Assembly (NCBI GenBank): GCA_023419375.1
Contig: JAEZYD010000067.1
Span: 62,001 to 126,000 of the forward strand
Length of the DNA: 64,000 nt
Direction: 5' to 3'
Origin: Pseudomonadota bacterium
Lineage (GTDB): Bacteria > Desulfobacterota > Desulfovibrionia > Desulfovibrionales > Desulfovibrionaceae
The notes under the pieces were generated by a model. It made no database searches and was not told where the DNA came from. It saw nothing but the letters and a program-made list of their open reading frames with translations. Position 1 is the first letter of the stretch; the number at the start of each line of letters is the position of its first letter. The position numbers were made by a program, and so were the translations under genes. Shown here in pieces: positions 26,382-34,762 of the stretch.

Positions 26382-26477
26382 GCCGCAGGGGCGTGTTTAC
26401 GGCGCCGCCTTGGCGGCTTGCCCCACGGCAGACATGGGGCATGAAATGATGCAATGCGCAAGCAGGGGAGGATCGCC

Positions 26478-27488
26478 ATGCGGCGCAGACAGTTTTTGAA
26501 AATATTGGGCCTCGGCGGCGTGGCCGGAGCAGCGCTTCCCGGTGCTGCCGGGGCAGCCCCCTTTGCCTATGACGGCAGCCCCGATGCCGTGGGCGTACTG
26601 CACGATTCAGTGCGCTGCATCGGCTGTCGCAAGTGCGAGGAAGGCTGCCAGAAGGTCAATGCCGACGTGCTGCCGCCTCTGGAAAAGCCCGTTGACGACA
26701 GCTCGGTATTTGAGCAGACCCGCAGGCCGACCTTCAAGGCCTATACGGTGGTCAACAAATATCAGCCGGAAGGGCATGCCCCCGTGTTCCGCAAGTTGCA
26801 GTGCAATCACTGCCAGGAACCGGCCTGCGCTTCGGCCTGTTTTGTCAAAGCCTTTGTAAAAACAGAGGAAGGCCCGGTGGTGTACAACCCCAAGCTCTGC
26901 GTGGGGTGCCGCTACTGCATGATGGCCTGTCCTTTCTACGTGCCAGCCTACGACTACAACAACGCCTGGAACCCGCTGGTGTACAAATGCACCATGTGCG
27001 CCCCGCGCCTCAAGCAGGGGCTGTTGCCCGGCTGCGTGGAGGCTTGTCCCAAGGAGGCTCTGGTCTTTGGGCGGCGCAGCGACCTTGTCAAACTGGCCCG
27101 CCGCCGCATCATGGACAATCCCGGCATGTACGAAGACCACATCTATGGCGAGCACGAGATGGGCGGCACCAACTGGCTGTACCTCTCGCCCGTGCCGCAT
27201 GCCGAACTGGGGCAGCCGGATGTGCCCGCTGTTTCCGCGCCGGAACTAACGCGCGGCATGCTTGGCTCCATTGCGGTCATTGCCGGTATATGGCCGGTGA
27301 TTCTGGGCGGCGCGTACTCCATGAGCAAGCATTACAAAAAAATGGTGGAGCAGGCCCGTTGCGAGGGTGCGCAGCAGGCAAAAGGCCAGAGCTGCGCTGA
27401 CGCTCATGCAGAAGACGGCGCGCAAGCCTGCGGCTGCAAGCCCGCTGACCATAATCCTGAAAAGGGCCAGGGAGGCGGACAATGCTGA
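26478..27488 (+). CDS. Tat-signal four-cluster Fe-S subunit with C-terminal TM anchor (HmcB/YdhX-like)
   Basis: 336 residues from the ATG at 26478, behind ggggagg. The Tat signal MRRRQFLKILGLGGVAGA leads into four ferredoxin-type sets (CIGCRKCEEGC, CNHCQEPACASAC, CVGCRYCMMAC, CTMCAPRL...CVEAC). A C-terminal hydrophobic helix (LGSIAVIAGIWPVILGGAY) is followed by a Cys/His/Ala-rich tail. This is the DsrO/HmcB layout of periplasm-facing Fe-S subunits that sit on an NrfD-type membrane protein. Its stop overlaps the NrfD gene start (ATGCTGA), so the two are translationally coupled. Confidence 0.9.
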   Translation: MRRRQFLKILGLGGVAGAALPGAAGAAPFAYDGSPDAVGVLHDSVRCIGCRKCEEGCQKVNADVLPPLEKPVDDSSVFEQTRRPTFKAYTVVNKYQPEGHAPVFRKLQCNHCQEPACASACFVKAFVKTEEGPVVYNPKLCVGCRYCMMACPFYVPAYDYNNAWNPLVYKCTMCAPRLKQGLLPGCVEACPKEALVFGRRSDLVKLARRRIMDNPGMYEDHIYGEHEMGGTNWLYLSPVPHAELGQPDVPAVSAPELTRGMLGSIAVIAGIWPVILGGAYSMSKHYKKMVEQARCEGAQQAKGQSCADAHAEDGAQACGCKPADHNPEKGQGGGQC

Positions 27489-28660
27489 AGCCTTCGGAAC
27501 TGCTGAAAAACACGCTTGGCCTGCTCAAAACGCCGGGCAACATCATCACCGCCGTCATATTGTTCTGCGGAGCTGTGGCCACGGTCATGCGCTTTGGCTG
27601 GGGCATCGGCGCGGTTACAAATCTTGATGATTACTACCCCTGGGGCCTGTGGATCGGCTTTGACCTCTTGTGCGGCGTGGCCCTTGCTGCTGGCGGCTTT
27701 ACGCTGGCGGCGGGCTATTACATCTTCGGCTTCAACAATCTGCGTTCTATGTGGCGGCCCGCGCTGACCACGGCCTTTTTCGGCTACGCCTTTGTTATTG
27801 CCGATCTGCTGTACGACGTGGGCCAGCCCTGGCGGCTGCCGTATCCTGTCTTTGTTTCGCAGGGCACCACATCGCTCCTTTTTACCGTGGGCGTGTGCGA
27901 GTTCTTTTACCTCTGCGTCATGGCGGTGCTGTGGTTTGTGATCCCCTGCGAGTGGCTGGGGTGGAAAAAACTGCGCGCCATGCTCATGAAGCTGATCATG
28001 CCACTGGTGGCGCTGGGCATCATCCTTTCTACCCTGCACCAGTCTTCGCTGGGCGGGCTGTATGTGATGGTTCCCTCCAAGATGCACCCCCTGTGGTATT
28101 CGTCATGGCTGCCCATGTATTTCTTTGTGTCGAGCCTCTACGCCGGACTTTCCATGGTGATCTTTGAAGGCACGCTGGCGCACGCGGGCATGCACAAGTA
28201 CATGGATGAGAACCACGCCAGGAGCTTTGACGGCGTGAGCCTGAGCCTTGCGCGGGGCGCTTCGCTGGTGATGATGGGTTATTTTGTCATCAAGATCGGC
28301 GGCCTCACGCTCGACAATGGCTGGAAGCATGTGTTCAGCGGTTACGGCCTTTTGTGGCTGCTGGAAATGGCCCTGGTTATCGTGCCTGCCTTCATGTTTG
28401 CCGTGGGCGTGCGCGAGCGGCGTTACGGCATGATCCGCCTCGCGGCGGGGCTGTCTGTGTTCGGGGTCATGCTCAACCGCATGGACGTGAGCCTTGTGGC
28501 CTACAACTACAATCTGCCCACGCACCTCAAGTATTTTCCCTCGCTGGGCGAGATCACGCTTTCGCTGTTCATGCTGGTGGGCCTTGTGACGGTGTACCGC
28601 TTTGTGTGCGCCAAGATGCCCGTGTTGCGCGATCACCCTGACTACAAACCCGAAGCCTGA
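27482..28660 (+). CDS. NrfD/HmcC-family quinone-interacting membrane subunit
   Basis: 392 residues with about ten membrane helices. The NrfD/PsrC family is recognised by GIGAVTNLDDYYPWGLWIGFDLLCGVALAAGGFTLAAGYYIF and by SSLGGLYVMVP. The length equals that of D. vulgaris HmcC as I know it. Such subunits exchange electrons between the menaquinone pool and a periplasmic Fe-S/cytochrome partner. It is coupled upstream to the HmcB-like gene and followed by tiny and small membrane subunits in the same order as in hmc. Confidence 0.92.
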   Translation: MLKPSELLKNTLGLLKTPGNIITAVILFCGAVATVMRFGWGIGAVTNLDDYYPWGLWIGFDLLCGVALAAGGFTLAAGYYIFGFNNLRSMWRPALTTAFFGYAFVIADLLYDVGQPWRLPYPVFVSQGTTSLLFTVGVCEFFYLCVMAVLWFVIPCEWLGWKKLRAMLMKLIMPLVALGIILSTLHQSSLGGLYVMVPSKMHPLWYSSWLPMYFFVSSLYAGLSMVIFEGTLAHAGMHKYMDENHARSFDGVSLSLARGASLVMMGYFVIKIGGLTLDNGWKHVFSGYGLLWLLEMALVIVPAFMFAVGVRERRYGMIRLAAGLSVFGVMLNRMDVSLVAYNYNLPTHLKYFPSLGEITLSLFMLVGLVTVYRFVCAKMPVLRDHPDYKPEA

Positions 28661-28673
28661 CAGGGAGGACGCC

Positions 28674-28799
28674 ATGCAAACGGTATTTTACTCGCTTTAC
28701 GCATCCCTGATGTCCGGCACGGGCTGGATGTTTATTTTCATCTGCTTTGCCCTGTTCGGCCTGCTGGGCTTTTACCTCTTTCTGAACGGCAAGGATTAG
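28674..28799 (+). CDS. Small single-helix membrane subunit (HmcD-like, 41 aa)
   Basis: Starts at the ATG at 28674 behind gggagg. It encodes 41 residues (MQTVFYSLYASLMSGTGWMF, then a hydrophobic helix and LNGKD). It sits exactly where hmcD lies between hmcC and hmcE, with a clean ribosome site and 13-bp gaps on both sides. It is probably a structural subunit of the membrane complex. Confidence 0.75.
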   Translation: MQTVFYSLYASLMSGTGWMFIFICFALFGLLGFYLFLNGKD

Positions 28800-28812
28800 G
28801 CTGGAGCACGTT

Positions 28813-29385
28813 ATGACAACGCTGATATCCTTTCTTACTGGCTGGGGGCTGCTCATATCCCTGCTGGGGTGTCTGGCCGGGTGCGTGATGCGCCTGCGCC
28901 GGTGCAAGGCCAGCGGCTGCACTGCCGAGAATTTTGTGGCCCGCTGGCGCGCGCGCCTTGTGCCGCTTGATCTGCTGCGCGGGCAGTGGCCCTTGCGCGT
29001 GCTGGTCAACGACGCCATTTTCTGGCTGCTGTTTATGGCTCTGGTGGTGCTGCTGTTTGCCCCCGGCCATGCGGTGCTCATTGGGCGCGGCCTTGGTTTT
29101 GACTGGCCGGGCATGGCCTTTCGCTGGGCAGACGGCCTTGCTGTGCTGTTGACGCTTGGGGCGCTGGCCCTGCCATTGCGCCATCTGCTGCTGGCCGACC
29201 TGCGCGCCGCCGCCACCAAGGCGGATTGGCGGCTTATGGCCCTGTTGGTGCTGCTGCCGTTCACTGGCCTGCTTGCCCGCTCGGGCATACCGGGGTATGG
29301 ATTCTGGCTCTTGCTGCACCTTGTTGCCGGGCATGTTTTTTTGTGGTGTGCGCCCCGTTGCCAGTTTGCACGGTTGCTGCGCTGA
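28813..29385 (+). CDS. Four-helix membrane protein (HmcE-like)
   Basis: 190 residues with about four to five hydrophobic helices (residues ~5-25, 63-85, 95-120, 140-185). It has several His residues near helices and a Cys-rich cytoplasmic-like segment RLRRCKASGCTAENF. The position after the HmcD-like gene and the size suit an HmcE-like subunit or a small cytochrome-b-type protein. No specific domain is recognised. The next gene begins 35 bp later. Confidence 0.65.
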   Translation: MTTLISFLTGWGLLISLLGCLAGCVMRLRRCKASGCTAENFVARWRARLVPLDLLRGQWPLRVLVNDAIFWLLFMALVVLLFAPGHAVLIGRGLGFDWPGMAFRWADGLAVLLTLGALALPLRHLLLADLRAAATKADWRLMALLVLLPFTGLLARSGIPGYGFWLLLHLVAGHVFLWCAPRCQFARLLR

Positions 29386-29420
29386 TGGTTTTTCTGATCA
29401 AAGTCCCCAAGGGGGAGTTA

Positions 29421-31517
29421 ATGCGAACCATATGTAGTACAGCCCTCGTTTCTGCTTGCGCCATGCGGTTTGTGGCTGCCAGCGCGTTGGTTGCTGCGGC
29501 GCTGTGTTTTTCTGCTGCTGGTGTTCAGGCTGCTTCCGCGCCTCTGGCGGGCAACACCATCTACCTTGGCGGTCAGCGCGCCAAGGAACTGAAGATGCCC
29601 GTGGTGGCCTTTGACCATGCGGCCCACGCCAAGGCCAACGCCTGTGCGAGCTGCCACGCGGCTAATCCCGGCGTGGAGAAAAACAGCGCGGGCCTGCCGG
29701 TCAATATTATGCAAACGCCTGTGTTCAGCGCCTTTGCGGGAGTAAATTCCAGCGATCCTGCTGCTCGCAAGGAGGCCTTTCATGCGGCCTGCGCCACATG
29801 CCACGCTCAAAAGGGCGCTGGCCCGTCCCTTGCGCAGTGCCGGGACTGTCACACCGTTGCCGATGCCGCAAAGCTGCCCGCGCAAAAGCCTTACAAGCCG
29901 CAGATGGACGCCTCCCTGCATCAGCGGCATCTGACCTCCGGCGCGTTTCCCGTAAAGGCGCAGCCCGGTCTGGCCCCCGGTGCAATCCTGGCGGAGAATG
30001 ATCCCCAGCGTTGCGTGACCTGTCACCATGCCAAGGATTTTTCACCCACCTTGCCGCCCAATATCGATTCATGCCGGACCTGTCACGAAAGCGGCCCCGG
30101 CTCGGCCCTTGCCACCAAGGATGCCGCCTTTACGCCGCCGCCCCTGCGCGCCGCCGCGCACGAAGTGTGCATGAAGTGTCACGCCTCGCTGGCGGAGCAA
30201 AAGCTGCCGCACGGCCCTGTGGACTGCGCCACCTGTCATGACAAGGCGCGCTTTGAGGCCTTGCCCCGCTTTGAGGCCAGCCCCTCCATCATGACCATGG
30301 ACAGACCCACGGGCGTGGTACTGACCGACAAGGTCACGCCGCCCCAGGTGCCGCTTTCGCCTCTGTACCCCCAGGGGCCCAAATGGCCTACGATCATGCC
30401 TGCCGTGCCTTTTGACCACGGCCTGCACGAAAGGGCGCTCAACTGCGTGGATTGTCACCACACCAGTGTCAAGCAGTCGTGCATCACCTGCCACACGCCC
30501 AGCGGCGACCCCAAGGGCAAGAATATTCCGCTGGCGCAGGCCATGCACTCTGTTACGTCCAAGAATTCCTGCGTGAACTGCCACACCAGCCTGACCACCT
30601 CCGCGCCGGAATGCGCGGGTTGCCATACGCCAAGGCCCGTGAGCAAGAGCGGCAGCAACTGCGCCTTCTGCCACCGCGCCGCCCCCGGCGTGAAGGGCAC
30701 CATGGGGCTGATGCTGCCCAGCAATCTGCCTTCGCCTCAGGCCACCGCAGCGGCGACCACAACAGGCACGGCTGCCGCCAATGGAACCGTTGGGCTGGAT
30801 GCCCCGGCCCTGCCGCAAAGCCTGCCTGCCCAGCAGGCCGCACAGCAGAACGCCAAGCTTGCGCCTTCGGCAATCCTGCTGCCAGTGGACGCTGCGGTGA
30901 AGGCTGCCAAGCAGTCTGCCGACGCATCGGAAGCAGCGCTTGCGGCTTCGGCCATCCTGTTGCCGCCATCGGATAAGAATCAGGATGCAAAGCCCGACCC
31001 GGCAGCCAACGCTGCTGCGGCCAAGGCCTTGCAACCTGCGGTAACGCCGCCTCCTGCTCAAAGCGCTCAACCCGCCGCTGAGGCGTCTGACGCGCCCAAG
31101 CTTGGGCCTGTCTCTGACGGTCTGCCCGAAAAGGTGCGCATAGAGCTCATGAGCAAGGAGTTCCGCCCTGTGGACTTTGCCCATGCGCAGCATCTGCAAA
31201 AGCTGCGGGCTGGCATTGGCCGCAAGGCCGCAGGCCTGCAAGGCATGCATGCCAAGGATGGTCTGGAGTGCGCAGCCTGCCACCATAACAGCCCGCGTCT
31301 TAAAGAGGGCATGACCCCGCCGCGCTGCGTTTCGTGCCATCCCGCAAACTTGCCCGCTGGCGTAACCACCATGCCGGACGGCAGGCCGCTGCTCAAGGCT
31401 GCCTACCACCAGCGCTGCATGGACTGCCACACCCGCATGAAGGTTGAAAAGCCCCGTGCAACGGATTGTCAGGCCTGCCACATCAAGCGTGACCCGGCGG
31501 AAGCTCCGGTCTGGTAA
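29421..31517 (+). CDS. 16-heme c-type cytochrome with split heme domains (HmcA-like)
   Basis: 698 residues from the ATG at 29421, preceded by gggggag; the signal peptide (ALVAAALCFSAAGVQA) confirms this start. I count 16 CxxCH heme sites: twelve in the N-terminal part (first CASCH, last CAFCH near base 30660) and four at the C-terminus (CAACH, CVSCH, CMDCH, CQACH). They are separated by a linker of about 200 residues rich in Ala, Pro and Gln, which contains a repeated SAILLP motif. Sixteen hemes is the count of HmcA, but HmcA is shorter and lacks such a linker. As the last gene of the operon it would be the periplasmic electron acceptor or donor of the complex. Confidence 0.9.
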   Translation: MRTICSTALVSACAMRFVAASALVAAALCFSAAGVQAASAPLAGNTIYLGGQRAKELKMPVVAFDHAAHAKANACASCHAANPGVEKNSAGLPVNIMQTPVFSAFAGVNSSDPAARKEAFHAACATCHAQKGAGPSLAQCRDCHTVADAAKLPAQKPYKPQMDASLHQRHLTSGAFPVKAQPGLAPGAILAENDPQRCVTCHHAKDFSPTLPPNIDSCRTCHESGPGSALATKDAAFTPPPLRAAAHEVCMKCHASLAEQKLPHGPVDCATCHDKARFEALPRFEASPSIMTMDRPTGVVLTDKVTPPQVPLSPLYPQGPKWPTIMPAVPFDHGLHERALNCVDCHHTSVKQSCITCHTPSGDPKGKNIPLAQAMHSVTSKNSCVNCHTSLTTSAPECAGCHTPRPVSKSGSNCAFCHRAAPGVKGTMGLMLPSNLPSPQATAAATTTGTAAANGTVGLDAPALPQSLPAQQAAQQNAKLAPSAILLPVDAAVKAAKQSADASEAALAASAILLPPSDKNQDAKPDPAANAAAAKALQPAVTPPPAQSAQPAAEASDAPKLGPVSDGLPEKVRIELMSKEFRPVDFAHAQHLQKLRAGIGRKAAGLQGMHAKDGLECAACHHNSPRLKEGMTPPRCVSCHPANLPAGVTTMPDGRPLLKAAYHQRCMDCHTRMKVEKPRATDCQACHIKRDPAEAPVW

Positions 31518-31543
31518 AAGGCTACGGCCCAATCATAAATGAA

Positions 31544-31580
31544 AGCATGGCGGCAAAGGGAGTACCTTTGCCGCCATGCT
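31544..31580. terminator. Very strong bidirectional terminator
   Basis: A perfect 16-bp stem, AGCATGGCGGCAAAGG (31544-31559) with CCTTTGCCGCCATGCT (31565-31580), and a 5-nt loop followed by GTTTTA. It ends the aldehyde oxidoreductase/Hmc operon and the convergent NapH-like gene. Confidence 0.93.
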
Positions 31581-31610
31581 GTTTTATAAATTCCTGAGGC
31601 GAATGACCGT

Positions 31611-32669
31611 CTATCCGCCAAACTGGATCATGTGGAAGCGCCGCAGCATGCCTGGGGGAATTTCTGAAACCCAGTGCCCGGTGCTCACGGCCCAGAGGTA
31701 CGCGGCAAAAAGCAGCACAAAGCAGCCAGCGGCAACTGTCCAGAAGGGCACGCGGCTGCGGGCTGCAGAAAGGTGGAGGCAGTTTTTTTGCGGGCAGGCT
31801 TCAATACAGGCGGTGCAACCAAGGCATTCCGGCGAATTGACGCGCGTTTTTTCGTGAACGGCGATTGCCGAAGGGCAGGCGCGCTGGCAGCGACGGCAGC
31901 TCGTACAGGTAGCCGCGTTGCGGCGTACCGCCACAGGGCTTGCCAAAGCCAGAATGCCCAAAAACGCCCCGTAAGGGCAGAGGAAACGACACCACGCATT
32001 GCGCGCCACCAGCGAGGCGGCCACAATGACGCCAACCACAATCAAGGTCGTGGTTGAAGCCCGCAAAAAGAAAAACAGCATGCTGGAATCGGCCACCATA
32101 TTGAATGGCGCGCCCATGAAGGAGTCAATTTCGTCCACGTTCATGGCAAAAAAACTGAAATAACACAGCAATGCCAGAGGAATATACTTGATGGCCTGGA
32201 GCGCCAGCTCCAGCTTGCGCGGCGGGTTGCGGTTCAGACCCAGGCGCTCGCCAAGGCGGCCCAACAGGTTGGAGGCAAGGCCCACAGGGCAGATATAGCC
32301 GCAAAATCCCTTGCGGAACAGCAGGGCCATGAGGGCGATTGCCAAAAAGAGCGTCAGCCCGGCAGGGTGCACAACGTCCCACATGCCGGTTTCAAACAGG
32401 CGGCGTGCGGCCATGAGCTCACTGATGGGCAAAAAGCCTTCCACCGAAGGCGGCTTGGGCGTGAAGGTCTGGCTTTTTCCCGTGGCCCACTGCACGTAGA
32501 GGTAAAAATTCCAGCCCACCCAAACAAGAAAAATGGCGAACGCGCCCTGTATGCCGCGCCGCAGCTGGGTAGGGGTGATGTGGCGTTTGGGAGGTTGGGT
32601 TGCAAGGGGTGTATACGCTGGCGCTGTGGGCTGTGCATCCTTTTGCGCGGAATCGGCAGATTGGTTCAT
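31611..32669 (-). CDS. NapH/CcoG-like polyferredoxin membrane protein
   Basis: 352 residues. Membrane helices alternate with the paired motifs CGYICPVG and CRFLCPYG, then two C-terminal [4Fe-4S] sets (CTSCRRCQRACP and CLGCTACIEACP) and a final helix. This is the NapH/NosR-C/RdxA layout, a membrane electron carrier from quinol to periplasmic acceptors or for metal-site maturation. It stands alone, convergent to the Hmc-like operon and separated from it by a strong terminator, so functional linkage is possible but not shown. Confidence 0.88.
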   Translation of the reverse strand: MNQSADSAQKDAQPTAPAYTPLATQPPKRHITPTQLRRGIQGAFAIFLVWVGWNFYLYVQWATGKSQTFTPKPPSVEGFLPISELMAARRLFETGMWDVVHPAGLTLFLAIALMALLFRKGFCGYICPVGLASNLLGRLGERLGLNRNPPRKLELALQAIKYIPLALLCYFSFFAMNVDEIDSFMGAPFNMVADSSMLFFFLRASTTTLIVVGVIVAASLVARNAWCRFLCPYGAFLGILALASPVAVRRNAATCTSCRRCQRACPSAIAVHEKTRVNSPECLGCTACIEACPQKNCLHLSAARSRVPFWTVAAGCFVLLFAAYLWAVSTGHWVSEIPPGMLRRFHMIQFGG

Positions 32670-33037
32670 GGCAGAATATCCTTTCAGACTGTTCAGGTAA
32701 ACAATTGCGCCACTGGTTGTGTCACCATTGCGTATGGCTGTCCATGACCGGCATCACATGCTGGCTGGCATCCAGCGGTCAAAGGGAGGGCATGCGGTAT
32801 GCAGCAACAGGAATACGCGGGGCGAGCACACATAATATCCGCACGAATAAATGCATTGCGGGCCTTGTTTGGCCCGGCGCGCCGCCGTATGCGGGGCCTC
32901 CGCTGGCAGCTTGATTTTGAACGCCGCCTTGGGGTAGAATGCCGGGTTATTCATGCTGTGCCTGCGTGAATTCTTTACTTTCGCGGACAAATATCGCATT
33001 GTCTGGCGACACCGAAAACAGGCTCAGGAACCATCGC
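32670..33037 (+). other. Gene-free interval upstream of metN
   Basis: These 368 bp contain no CDS I trust; the frame running into metN from 32939 is not family sequence. A hairpin GCTGG/CCAGC (about 32759-32775) lies inside a weaker GACCG/CGGTC pair. I see neither an S-box (SAM-I) core nor a MetJ box. The region must contain the metNIQ promoter and the divergent one for the NapH-like gene. Confidence 0.4.
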
Positions 33038-34018
33038 ATGATTCAGGTAACCAATCTTGGCAAGCTCTACGGAAGTCACCTTGTGCTGCAAGAGATCAAT
33101 ATGCACGTGCACGAGGGGGAGATTTTCGGCATAGTGGGGCATTCCGGCGCGGGCAAGTCCACCTTGTTGCGCTGCCTTAACGGCCTGGAACCCTACCAGA
33201 TGGGCAGTGTCAAAGTCATGGGCGTTGAAGTTGCCTCCCTTGAAGGCACGGCCCTGCGTATGCTGCAAAGCAAAATGGGCATGATTTTTCAGAATTTCAA
33301 TCTCATGTCCCGTAAAAACGTGTTTGACAACGTGGCCTTTCCGCTTTCGCTGTGGGGCGTTGCCAAGCGTGAAGAACGTGTCATGGAACTGCTTGAGCTT
33401 GTGGGCCTTGCCGACAGGGCCAAGCAGCGTGTGCAGAGCCTGAGCGGCGGGCAAAAGCAGCGCGTGGGCATTGCCCGTGCACTGGCGCTTAATCCCCGCG
33501 TCCTGCTGTGCGACGAGGCCACCTCCGCTCTTGATCCCAAAACCACCTCGTCCATTCTGGATCTGCTGGAAGACATCAACAAGCGGCTGAACCTCACCAT
33601 CATCATGGTCACGCACCAGATGGAAGTGGTCAAACGCCTCTGCCACAGCCTGCTCATGCTGGATGGCGGTAAAACCGTGGCCATGGGCAAGACGGAAAAT
33701 CTCTTTCTGTCGCCCACCAAGGAAATGCAGGCCATGGTGGAGGACGAGTACACGCTGATTCCCGGCGGCACCAACATCCGCCTCATGTTCCCGCGCGAAA
33801 TTTCGCAGCAGAGCGTCATCACGCAGATGGCGCGCACTTTGGGCATTGATTTTTCCATCGTTGGCGGCAAGCTCGAGCGCTACCTCGACGATGTTTTCGG
33901 CTTTCTTATCATCAACGTGCAGGACAAAGACCTGGACGCAGTGCTGCAGTATCTGAAAACGCAGAACCTGTTCTGGGAGATTCTGGCCTATTCTGAAAAC
34001 CCGGGTGAACAAGCATGA
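33038..34018 (+). CDS. metN: Methionine ABC transporter ATPase MetN
   Basis: 326 residues; ATG at 33038. ABC motifs are GHSGAGKST, LSGGQKQRVGIARAL and VLLCDEATSALDP. The last ~75 residues form a NIL domain (VITQMARTLGIDFSIVGGKLERY), the methionine-sensing ACT-like module that shuts the transporter off at high methionine. It overlaps metI by four bases (ATGA). Confidence 0.95.
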   Translation: MIQVTNLGKLYGSHLVLQEINMHVHEGEIFGIVGHSGAGKSTLLRCLNGLEPYQMGSVKVMGVEVASLEGTALRMLQSKMGMIFQNFNLMSRKNVFDNVAFPLSLWGVAKREERVMELLELVGLADRAKQRVQSLSGGQKQRVGIARALALNPRVLLCDEATSALDPKTTSSILDLLEDINKRLNLTIIMVTHQMEVVKRLCHSLLMLDGGKTVAMGKTENLFLSPTKEMQAMVEDEYTLIPGGTNIRLMFPREISQQSVITQMARTLGIDFSIVGGKLERYLDDVFGFLIINVQDKDLDAVLQYLKTQNLFWEILAYSENPGEQA

Positions 34019-34710
34019 TTGAGAACATGAGCGGCCTTGCGGCCTACTACCCGCTGTGGGAGCGGTTTCTGGACAAGCTGCCGGAAATTATCACGGCAAC
34101 GTGGGAAACGCTGGACATGGTGCTGCTCTCCACGCTGTTTTCGCTCATTTCGGGCTTTTTTCTGGCTATCCTCATGATCGTCACCAATCCCATCGGCCTC
34201 AAGCCCAACCGCTCGGTCTATCAGGCCGTGGATTTTGTGGTCAATCTGCTGCGTTCCTTCCCCTTTATCATTCTGCTTATCGCGCTCATTCCCTTTACCC
34301 GTTTTATGGTGGGCACCTCCATTGGCAGCGCGGCGGCCATAGTGCCGCTGACCATCGCGGCCGCCCCCTTTGTGGCGCGGCTTATCGAAACCTGCTTTCT
34401 TGAGGTGGACAGGGGCGTTATTGAGGCTGCGCGGTCTTTTGGGGCCAGCAACACGCAGATCATCTTTCGCGTGCTGATTCCTGAAGCCTTGCCTTCCATT
34501 GTGCTGAACGTGGCTGTTATAGCCATTACGCTGCTGGGGTATTCGGCCATGGCCGGAACCGTGGGCGGCGGCGGGCTGGGCGATCTGGCCGTCAAATACG
34601 GCTACAACCGCTTTCAGGTCGATATCATGGTGTATTCGGTCATTATTCTCTGCCTTCTCGTGCTGCTCATTCAGGGCGTCTGCAACTTCCTGTACAAGAT
34701 TTTGCGGTAG
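34015..34710 (+). CDS. metI: Methionine ABC transporter permease MetI
   Basis: 231 residues, five to six membrane helices, with the BPD permease EAA-like loop EAARSFGASNTQIIFRVLIPEALPSI and LLGYSAMAGTVGGGGLGDLAV, typical of MetI. It starts within the metN stop and precedes metQ by 52 bp. Confidence 0.95.
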   Translation: MIENMSGLAAYYPLWERFLDKLPEIITATWETLDMVLLSTLFSLISGFFLAILMIVTNPIGLKPNRSVYQAVDFVVNLLRSFPFIILLIALIPFTRFMVGTSIGSAAAIVPLTIAAAPFVARLIETCFLEVDRGVIEAARSFGASNTQIIFRVLIPEALPSIVLNVAVIAITLLGYSAMAGTVGGGGLGDLAVKYGYNRFQVDIMVYSVIILCLLVLLIQGVCNFLYKILR

Positions 34711-34762
34711 GGCCTGCGGCGGCGTGTGAACTTTTTTACCCTTTACCCTTGCAGGAGCGCTT

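Noticed and set aside
29385..29420. Start of the 16-heme cytochrome at the ATG overlapping the upstream stop
   Set aside because: The ATG at 29421 has a better ribosome site and directly begins the signal peptide.
32670..33037. SAM riboswitch upstream of metNIQ
   Set aside because: A GC hairpin is present, but neither the S-box core nor its kink-turn-like sequence can be found. I see no MetJ boxes either.
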